A stretch of 64,000 bases of DNA from Veillonella rogosae JCM 15642 (GTDB lineage Bacteria; Bacillota; Negativicutes; Veillonellales; Veillonellaceae), in the NCBI RefSeq assembly GCF_002959775.1, contig NZ_PPCX01000010.1, positions 496,001 to 560,000 on the forward strand. Reading direction: 5' to 3'. Each line of letters starts with the position of its first letter. Positions within the stretch are counted from its first letter, which is position 1. Both the position numbers and the translations under genes were made by a program. Under the pieces are notes generated by a model. That model was not told where the DNA came from. It ran no database searches and worked only from the letters and a program-made list of their open reading frames with translations. This document shows positions 36,512-45,200 of this stretch, in pieces.

Positions 36512-38176
36512 TTAAGCTTGGTGTCTAAAATAGCCAAGCTCTACTATATGTTTAATAGACTCATCGAGGTATTGTTCACTTGGGACAGTGAAGGTCTCAC
36601 CATCTGCTTTCGTACGAGTGATGGTTAGGGTTTCATCTAAAATCTTAATTAGTTCGTCACGAGTCGTTGGCTGTGCCATTTGTTTCATGACGTACAATAG
36701 CCCTTGGTCTACAGTAGGATCCTCTTGGTTAAACATATTGCCTAAGGACATATATTGTTTACCGTTGCCTTCGATGAGGGTAGAAACATATCTAATGAAA
36801 CGTTCTGGGATGTAACTCACATTTTCTACAAATAGTAATTTTTCATATTTCTCAGCATACGAACGGAGATGGCCTAAAATGGTTAGCAAGAATAGCTGTA
36901 CGTACAATCTGTCCTTGCTATATTCCTCATTAGGATGATTCTCAGCCATGTAGTCTACAATATCTTGAACATTAAATTGTTGGAACGTGCGCATAAATTG
37001 TTTGAGCGTAATGCGTAGCGTATCGGTCCAATCCGAAGGCATGCCTAAGGAATCTTCAAAAGGTGCCGCAAAGTACAACGTGTCCAGAATATCTTTTTGA
37101 ACCGTTTCGTCCCGCACAATTTTGTCTCTATTGCATGGTTTTGTTAATAATGCCATGCGGAACTGTGTATCATAGACAAAGTCATAATATTGCTCTTTAT
37201 CCTTATGATTACCGTTGGCAAGGGCTTTAATATTATCTACTACCTTATCATTGAGCCACGTGATAAAGGATTTTTCGAGGCTTTCATCACCGATATATAC
37301 ACAGCCCTGCTGTTCTGCACGGTCAATAAACTCAGACACATACACAGGATCGTTAAAGGTTTCTAAATATTCATGGCCCACATAATAATCATTGGAATCT
37401 AAGACAGTATTGATATTGGCGATTTTGTAACCTGACCGCTCTTGGGAACGTTGATCCATGTTCATTGTTTCGCCAAGGAGTTTTAACACGTTTTTAGTGT
37501 ATACAGTACGTTCTTGCAGTGATTGAGACTTTAATTGCTTTTCAGAATAGAGCATAATATCTCGCATTTGCTCTAATCGTTTCCAACCGGGATACGTGTT
37601 GTAGGACACATAAGCGATGCCGCGGTCAGATAGATTGCGATTACAAATGCTGAGGATTTTATCCTTAACGATATCAGGTACCCAAGACCAAATGCCGTGA
37701 ACGAGAATGTAATCGAAGGTGCCAAAGTCATCATCGATGTCCATGATATCTTTTTCTAACAAGGTTACATTGGTGAGCCCCATGGAATCGATTAATTCGT
37801 TACCGTGTTTGATTTGTACAGATGATAGGTCGATGCCTGTGAAAGTTGCCTCTGGATAGTACAGCGCTTGTGGAATGATATTGCCGCCACAAGAGGAGCC
37901 TAGCTCAAGTACACGCGCACCCTTAATTGGCGCCGGATCAAGACCGTAGATGCGCGCCGTTGCAATTAATGAATTAATAGAACAACTAGCAAAGGCTTTA
38001 GATACATAAAGGAAATCATCATACGAGTCCTTTAATGCCTCAATGCCCGCTTGGTCGGTAGACGGTTGATGCGGAGGGGGACTAATGGCTTGGCCTTCGC
38101 TGCTATTGCTTTTTAGTATGTCTTCTGTAGTTTCTTTATACATATCTTTATGTGCTTCTTTTGGTTGTGTGTCCAT
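36512..38176 (-). CDS. PKMT-like protein-lysine methyltransferase with regulatory domain
   Basis: This 554-residue cytoplasmic protein has a polar N-terminal 45 residues, then SYDDFLYVSKAFASCS and a class I SAM-binding core: VLELGSSCGG (residues 89-98) and GIDLSS with the acidic D116. HGIWSWVP and SYNTYPGW follow, which are diagnostic for the methyltransferase plus regulatory-domain family. The rest is a helical regulatory and C-terminal region. This architecture is that of Rickettsia PKMT1/PKMT2, which methylate lysines of the autotransporter OmpB. Here the gene lies between two TAA genes. Methylation of adhesin lysines before export is a reasonable but untested inference. An extended -10 lies just upstream (38227-38235). 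Confidence 0.85.
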   Translation of the reverse strand: MDTQPKEAHKDMYKETTEDILKSNSSEGQAISPPPHQPSTDQAGIEALKDSYDDFLYVSKAFASCSINSLIATARIYGLDPAPIKGARVLELGSSCGGNIIPQALYYPEATFTGIDLSSVQIKHGNELIDSMGLTNVTLLEKDIMDIDDDFGTFDYILVHGIWSWVPDIVKDKILSICNRNLSDRGIAYVSYNTYPGWKRLEQMRDIMLYSEKQLKSQSLQERTVYTKNVLKLLGETMNMDQRSQERSGYKIANINTVLDSNDYYVGHEYLETFNDPVYVSEFIDRAEQQGCVYIGDESLEKSFITWLNDKVVDNIKALANGNHKDKEQYYDFVYDTQFRMALLTKPCNRDKIVRDETVQKDILDTLYFAAPFEDSLGMPSDWTDTLRITLKQFMRTFQQFNVQDIVDYMAENHPNEEYSKDRLYVQLFLLTILGHLRSYAEKYEKLLFVENVSYIPERFIRYVSTLIEGNGKQYMSLGNMFNQEDPTVDQGLLYVMKQMAQPTTRDELIKILDETLTITRTKADGETFTVPSEQYLDESIKHIVELGYFRHQA

Positions 38177-38226
38177 GGTAAATCCTCATTGTTACTATAT
38201 GGTTAAATTTTACCTCATTATGATTA

Positions 38227-38235
38227 AGTATATCA
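38227..38235 (-). promoter_or_regulatory. Extended -10 promoter of the methyltransferase gene
   Basis: The minus strand reads TGATATACT. No clear -35 is needed for extended -10 promoters. The leader is about 45 bases. Confidence 0.45.
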
Positions 38236-38239
38236 TAAT

Positions 38240-38620
38240 TTCTATTATATATAGGAGTACGAATTCATAATTATTTCATTTGCAAAGAGATATATGAAAT
38301 AATTATGAAATTGCTATCAAAGGATTGAGTGAGTTTCATATATAGAATTTTTTTGAGATCAAAATTTATAGATAATATAGAAATAGAGTTTGAAATCGAG
38401 AAAAATCAATCTCCATAAATCGATTAAACCTTTATTTATAAGTTTTGGTAATGCAATTATCGAAAATAATAAAACTGGATAGAATAAAATAGATTAGATT
38501 TTATAAAATACGTATAAATCGTCAAAAAAATGAGTAAAAAAACGACCATATATTAAATTTTGTTTAACAAAATAAAGGTTCTAATAATAAACTTTGGTGT
38601 TTATGATAAAAAGATGAAGT
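38240..38620. other. Very AT-rich intergenic stretch, no gene seen
   Basis: Between the methyltransferase promoter and the next TAA promoter I see no frame with a ribosome-binding site, no strong hairpin and no repeat. Confidence 0.6.
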
Positions 38621-38626
38621 AAAGTA

Positions 38627-38655
38627 TTTACAAGATTTTCGATATATGATATTCT
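38627..38655 (+). promoter_or_regulatory. Promoter of the frameshifted giant TAA
   Basis: TTTACA (38627-38632), a 17-base spacer and TATTCT (38650-38655). The leader of about 140 bases ends in AAAGGGGTTCATAGT, shared with the gene at 49204. Confidence 0.65.
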
Positions 38656-38801
38656 GTTCATGACACAAAATGAAAAGAATATGAAAGACACTCAGAAAGC
38701 CATTAAGTATGGGATATTTGGTATTTTAGTCTTTTGTATTTATTGATTATTAATTATAAGGATTGTAATTGTGTCTAGTTAAGAAAGGGGTTCATAGTAA
38801 T

Positions 38802-41800
38802 ATGAATAAAATCTTTAAAGTTGTTTGGAGCAAAACTAAAGAGTGCTACGTAGTAGTTTCCGAAGTTGCAAAAAACAATGGTGGTAAGAAAAAAGTGTTA
38901 GCTAGCGTATTAGCTGGTTTGGCTATGGTAGGCGCTGGCGCAATGGGTACACCGGTACAGGCGAATGTAGATTTAGGTAATAGTGCGGTTAATATTTCTC
39001 CTAACGGTACTTATAATGGCTCTAATACAGTAGGCTCAAACTCTATTGTTGTAGGTATGCAAAATACAACTGATAACAATTGGGGGACTGTTGCAATTGG
39101 TGCAGCAAATACTGCAACAGAAAATTCTGCAATGGCTGTAGGTAATGGTAACCAAGCAACTGGCGGTGCAGCAGTGGCTATGGGTGCTTATAACCAAGCA
39201 AAAGGACGTGCTTCTGTAGCTATTGGTAACGTATCTATGGCAAATGCTGAAGATTCTATTGCAATTGGTAATCGTGCAAACGCTACTAAATCTAACCAAG
39301 ATAGAGGTAGTGGTCAATTCTCTATTGCTATGGGTCGTGAAAGTTGGGCAAAGGGCGATAATAACATTAGTATCGGTCATGAGGCTGAAACAAATTCCAC
39401 TGGTGACAGCATTGCCATGGGTCGTAACTCTAAAGCGAACCAAGCTAATGCGGTTGCTGTAGGTCCACAAGCTGATGCCAACGGTTGGGGTGGCATTGCC
39501 GTAGGTCGTGAAGCTGCTGTAAGTGCTAATTTTGCGACTGCTATGGGCTATCAATCCAAGGCAGAAGGTAGTTCTTCTGTAGCAATTGGTAAAAATAATA
39601 CAACTACTGGTGGTGCAGGTGGTGTTGCTATCGGTAATACAAATACATCTACTGGTGATCGTGCTATCGCAATCGGTGAGGGCAATAAGTCTCAAAAAGA
39701 AGATACAATCACAATGGGTAAATCTAATACTGCATCCGTTGGTGGTGGTATCGCTATTGGTCAAGATAACGTTGCGAACTCTGGTGGTAGTGCAGGTAAT
39801 ACAATGATTGCCATCGGTCGTCAAAATGAAGCGACAGCACAAGATACAATTGCTATTGGTCGTGAAGCAAAAGCTAAAAACGATTTATCCGTTGCTATCG
39901 GTAATCGTACAGAAGCTACAGCCAATGCTGCTATTGCTATCGGTACTAATGGTGCTCCAGATGCTAATGGTAATGCATATAAAACAACAGCTAGTGGATT
40001 TGCGGCTGTTGCAATTGGTATGCAATCTAACTCCTCTGGTACTGCTTCTACTGCAGTAGGTGGGAAATCTTCTGCTACTGCAGCTAGTGCAAGTGCATTT
40101 GGTCGTGAAGCTAATGCATCTGCTGAAAACGCAACAGCTTTAGGTTATAAATCTGCGGCATCTGTAAAAGATGGTGTTGCTCTTGGTTCTACATCTAAAG
40201 CAACTGTAGATAAAGGCGTTAAAGGCTTTAACCCTGCTGAAAATCGTGATAATAAATATGCTGGTTTAGCTGGTACTGCACAAACGTCCACGTTGGCAGC
40301 TGTTTCCGTAGGTGATGGTCCTATTGCAACTCGTCAAATTACAGGTCTTGCTGCAGGTACTAATGATACTGATGCTGTTAACGTAGCTCAATTGAGAAGC
40401 GTTAACTTGAAATACGCTGGTGACACTGGTAAAGGCGATGTATTGTTAGACGATGGTACATTAACTGTTAAAGGTGAAGGTCTTCTTTCCACAGAAGCTG
40501 ATGCGAGCGGTATTAAATTAAAACTTAAAGAAGGCGACACAATCACTGATAACAACGGTAAAGTTGTACCTCCTACTACAAATGGTGTAGCAACTACTGA
40601 CAATGTAGCACAAGCTATTAACCGTTCTGGTTGGAAAGTAACTTCCACTAACAATGGTGGTACTACAAATGGTTCTAGCTCTGAAAAAGTAAGCCCTGGC
40701 GACACTGTTACTTTCAGCGCTGGTAAAAACATTGTATTAGACCAAGCTAATAAACAATTCACATATTCTTTGAATAAAGACGTTGATTTGACTAAAGATG
40801 GTTCTTTAACAATTGGTGATACTGTAATCAACAACGCTGGTATGACTATCACTGGTGGTCCATCTGTAACTAAAACTGGTATCAACGCTGGTAACAAAAA
40901 AATCACTAACGTAGCTCCTGGTACTGATGATACTGATGCAGTTAACGTAAAACAATTGAAATCCGCTAAGACAGAAGTTAAAGCTGGTGCAGGCGTAACT
41001 GTAGCTAAATCTCAAGGTGCTGAAGGTCAAGACATCTACACAGTAAGCTCCACTGGTGCTACTGGTAACACAGATCCTTCTAAACTTGTAGATGGCAAAA
41101 ATACTAAAGTTGAAGGTGACGGCACAGCAGCTACTCCTTACAAAGTAAATGTAGAAGGCGACTTGGCTGATATCTCTTCCATCACAAATGGTGCTGATTC
41201 TGGCAAACTTACTTTCGAAGGTGACAAAGTTGTAAAAGTTGGTGGTGACAACCCTATTTCCTTAGATGGTAAAGGTGGTTATGTAACTGGCTTACAAAAC
41301 AAAGATTGGGATATCACTAACCCAACTATTGTTTCCGGTCGTGCAGCAACTGAAGACCAATTGAAAAAAGTAAGCGATGGCTTCAACAACACAGTTAAAT
41401 TAGCAGGTAACACTGGTAATACAGATACTCAAAAATTGAACAAAACAGGTGGTTTGAGCTTCGGTGTAGTTGGTGCTAACAACGGTCAATACATCAAAAC
41501 AACTGCTTCTGGTACAGATGTAGTAGCTGATTTGTCCGATGATGCAAAAGCTAAATTGAACCATACCGTTGAAGTAGCTTCTGGTTCTAAGAATGTAACA
41601 GTAACTAAAGATACAACTGATCCTAATAAAACAGTTTATAAAGTAGCTGTTGCTAATACTTCTTCTGTACCTGGTGGTGCTTCCTCTACTGAAAGCGTAG
41701 TTAAAAAAGCTGACGCAGCTGGTGACACTAACCTTGCTGACATCTCTGTAGGTAATGGTAAAAACTCTGGTGACCCTGATGCTCAATACGAAGTTAATGT

Positions 41801-42119
41801 TTCCCGTAATGCTGTTAAAGATGCAGCTCGTGAAGCAGTAACAGTAAATAATGGTGGTAATACTGATAGCCCTATCACTGTAACTCCTACAGATGATGCT
41901 GCTAACCACAACACTTCTTATGCTGTAACATTCGATGGCGCTAAAGCAGCTAAAGTAATTCCTTTGACTTACAAAGCTAACGGTGCTAACGGTCAAACAG
42001 TTACATTAGAAAAAGGTTTAAACTTCACTAACGGTTCCAACACAACAGCTTCTGTAGACGCTGATGGCGTAGTTAAATACGACTTGAACAAAGACGTTGA
42101 TTTGACTAAAAACGGTTAA
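38802..42119 (+). CDS. Giant ESPR trimeric autotransporter, N-terminal part (ends at frameshift)
   Basis: The open frame encodes 1105 residues. It has an ESPR (MNKIFKVVWSKTKECYVVVSE), a signal core ending VQA (about residue 50), a long YadA-like head of SVAIGxxxxAxG repeats (about 80-475), a neck (GTNDTDAVNVAQL) and the first stalk modules. It stops abruptly at TAA 42117-42119 after KDVDLTKNG, inside a module that continues as SLTIGDT in sibling copies. The protein would lack any YadA anchor and could not be displayed. ATG 38802 is chosen because the ESPR aligns with the gene at 49204; an in-frame TTG at 38769 is not credible. Confidence 0.88.
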   Translation: MNKIFKVVWSKTKECYVVVSEVAKNNGGKKKVLASVLAGLAMVGAGAMGTPVQANVDLGNSAVNISPNGTYNGSNTVGSNSIVVGMQNTTDNNWGTVAIGAANTATENSAMAVGNGNQATGGAAVAMGAYNQAKGRASVAIGNVSMANAEDSIAIGNRANATKSNQDRGSGQFSIAMGRESWAKGDNNISIGHEAETNSTGDSIAMGRNSKANQANAVAVGPQADANGWGGIAVGREAAVSANFATAMGYQSKAEGSSSVAIGKNNTTTGGAGGVAIGNTNTSTGDRAIAIGEGNKSQKEDTITMGKSNTASVGGGIAIGQDNVANSGGSAGNTMIAIGRQNEATAQDTIAIGREAKAKNDLSVAIGNRTEATANAAIAIGTNGAPDANGNAYKTTASGFAAVAIGMQSNSSGTASTAVGGKSSATAASASAFGREANASAENATALGYKSAASVKDGVALGSTSKATVDKGVKGFNPAENRDNKYAGLAGTAQTSTLAAVSVGDGPIATRQITGLAAGTNDTDAVNVAQLRSVNLKYAGDTGKGDVLLDDGTLTVKGEGLLSTEADASGIKLKLKEGDTITDNNGKVVPPTTNGVATTDNVAQAINRSGWKVTSTNNGGTTNGSSSEKVSPGDTVTFSAGKNIVLDQANKQFTYSLNKDVDLTKDGSLTIGDTVINNAGMTITGGPSVTKTGINAGNKKITNVAPGTDDTDAVNVKQLKSAKTEVKAGAGVTVAKSQGAEGQDIYTVSSTGATGNTDPSKLVDGKNTKVEGDGTAATPYKVNVEGDLADISSITNGADSGKLTFEGDKVVKVGGDNPISLDGKGGYVTGLQNKDWDITNPTIVSGRAATEDQLKKVSDGFNNTVKLAGNTGNTDTQKLNKTGGLSFGVVGANNGQYIKTTASGTDVVADLSDDAKAKLNHTVEVASGSKNVTVTKDTTDPNKTVYKVAVANTSSVPGGASSTESVVKKADAAGDTNLADISVGNGKNSGDPDAQYEVNVSRNAVKDAAREAVTVNNGGNTDSPITVTPTDDAANHNTSYAVTFDGAKAAKVIPLTYKANGANGQTVTLEKGLNFTNGSNTTASVDADGVVKYDLNKDVDLTKNG

Positions 42120-42265
42120 CAATTGGTGACACTAAAGTTAACAACGATGGCGTAACTATCACTGGTGGCCCATCTGTAACTAAAACTGGTATTGATGCTG
42201 GTAACAAAAAAATTACTAACGTAGCACCTGCTACTGATGGTACTGACGCTGTTAACTACGATCAA

Positions 42266-45200
42266 TTGAAAGCAGCTCGTACAGTTGTTACTTCCAACGA
42301 CAAATCTGTAACAATTAACAAAACAACAAATGGCGACCAAGTAACATATGACTTACATGTAAATGCAGCTGCTGGTACAGCATCTACTTGGAACTTGAAA
42401 TCTGGTGCAGTTTCTGCTACAGAAGGTACACATTCTGGTGACACAGATCAAAACATTGCAGACGGTAAATCCGTTACAATGCAAGCTGGTAAAAACTTAA
42501 CTGTTAAACAAACTAACGACGGTAACGGTAATACAGAGGTTGCATACGCTCTTGATAAAAATCTTAAAGATCTTACAAGCGTAACAACTGACAAAGTTAC
42601 TACTAAAGAAATCGGCTTACAAGATCCAACTGGTAAAACTACAACAATCAAGAACGATGGCGACCGTATTACATACACTAAAGACGGTGACACTAAAGTT
42701 CATGAAGTAGCTACTCTTGAAGATGAAAAACACATCAAACCTGGTAGCTATGCTGTACAAAACGACGGCAGCGTAACTATGACTTACGTTGACGGTAAAG
42801 GTAACCCAGTAGCTAACGAAGAAGCTAAAATTACTGGTATCGCTAAAAACGATCTTTCCAACATCACTAATGATGGTAAGAAAGTAATCACTGGTCTTGG
42901 TTCTAAAGTTGAAGCTGGTGACAACGTAACTGTTACTGATGCAACTGATGCAACTACAGGTCAAAAAACATACACTGTAAATGCTAAATTAGCGAAAATT
43001 GAAGACGGTAAAAACACTAAGAAATCTGGTACTGGTACAGACGCTGATCCATACAAACTCAACGTTGAAGGTGACTTAACTGATATCAACTCCATCACAA
43101 ATGGCGCTGGTTCTGGTAAACTCACATTCGGTCCTAACGAAACAGTAACAGTTGGTGGTACTAACCCAATCAGCTTGAACGCTAAAACTGGTAATATTGG
43201 TGGTTTGACTAACAAAACATTCGATCCTAACAATATCGTATCTGGTCAAGCAGCTACAGAAGACCAATTGAAATCTGCACATGATTCCTTGAAAGCTTCT
43301 GAATTACACATCGCTCCTACAGCAGTTAAAGCTGGCAGCACTGAAGCTAAAGGCGGTGTAGCTTCCGGTACTGAAAACGTATACAAATACGATGCAGGTA
43401 CTAAGAAAGTTACATTGACTTACAACGATGGCAACGGTAAAGCTGTAACTGATACTAAAGCAGTTATCGACTTCTCCGACTTGAACATCCCAGCAGCATC
43501 TACTCCTTACAGCTTCAAAACAAATGCAACTGGTAACCTTGAAGACGGTTCCAATGCAACTGAAACTGCAGTAGCAAGCGGCAAAACTGTAAACTTCGGC
43601 GCAGGCAAAAACTTGACTGTAAAACAAGAAATTGGTGCTGATGGTAACCAAACTTACACTTATGCATTGAACAAAGACTTAACTAACTTGGATAAAGTAG
43701 TTGTTAACGGTAAAGATGGCGTTAACGGTCAAGACGGTGTAACAATCACTGGCCCTCAAGGCGCAGCTGGTACAGATGGTAACAATGGTAAAGTTGGTAT
43801 CTCTGGTAAAGACGGTAAAGACGCAGTATCTATCTCCGGTAAAGATGGCGTAGGTCACATTGGTTTGACTGGCCCTGCTGGTAAAGATGGTAAAAATGCA
43901 ACTGCTGATATCACTGTAAAAGATGGTGTTCCAGGCGTTGACGGCCAACCTGGTGAAACTATGACTCGTATCGTATACCAAGACAAAGACGGTAACGAAC
44001 ACGAAGTAGCAACTCACGATGATGGCATGAAGTTCGCTGGTGACGACGGTCAAACTGATCCAACTAAAGTTATTAAGAAACATCTTAACAACGTAGTAGA
44101 TATCGTTGGTGGTGCTGATAAAGCTAAATTGACTGATAATAACATTGGCGTAAACAACGACAATGGTAAAATGAAAGTTCAATTGTCTAAAGACCTTGAT
44201 CTTACTAAAGATGGTTCCGTAAAAATTGGCGATACTACAGTTAACAACGATGGTTTGACTATCGCTGGTGGTCCATCTGTTAAGAAAGATGGCATCAATG
44301 CTGGTAATAAAACAATTACAGGCGTTAAAGCTGGTGAAAACGATACAGATGCTGTAAACGTTAAACAATTGAAAGACAAAGTTACAACTGTTGAGTCTTC
44401 CAACAACTCCATTAAAGTAGTTGATAAAAACGATCCTACATCTGCAACTTATGATGCAGCTAAAGGTCACCAATATGACATCACTATCAATAACCAATCT
44501 GTAGTTGAAAATGCTCAAACTCCAGTGGTTTACACTGATAAAGATGGCAACAAACTTTACAAAATCGTAGATCCTGCAACTGGTGCTACTACTTTCAACA
44601 CTAACCCTGATGGTACTGGTACTACAGTTCAACCTGCTGATGTAATTGCATCCATGAACAATGGTGGCAATTCCACAACAGATCCTATGAAGTTGAACAA
44701 CGTAGGTTCCTCTATCGCTGATCAAGCTGGCAACACTTACTTAGACAAAATTAATGCAGCAGCTGCTGATAACAAAACTAAGAACGGTGCGGTAAACGTA
44801 ACTGACCTTAAAAACACAGCTGACGCATTGATCGACAAAGGCTTAAACTTCGACGCTAACTCTGGCGGTGTGAAAACTAATAAACTTGGTTCCACTGTAA
44901 AAGTTCAAGGCGAAGGCGCTAAAGCTGATACTGAGTACAGCGGCGAAAACGTTAAAACTATCATCGGTCAAGATGCAGATGGTAACACAACTATCGACGT
45001 TAAACTTGATAAAAACCTTAAATCTGAAACTATTACTGTAACAGGTAAAGATGGTAAAGACGGCAAAATTGGTATCAACGGTAAAGACGGCACTAATGGT
45101 GTTGATGGTACTAACCGTGTAGATATCCAAGTAGAAAAAGGTAAAGATGGTATCGATGGTACTAACGGTGCTGATGGTATCTCCCGTATTGTATACGAAG

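Noticed and set aside
42110-42119. Programmed -1 frameshift as the main explanation of the split TAA
   Set aside because: The A-run is not a canonical slippery heptamer, no downstream stem is evident, and sibling modules show a simple four-base deletion. Kept only as a possibility.
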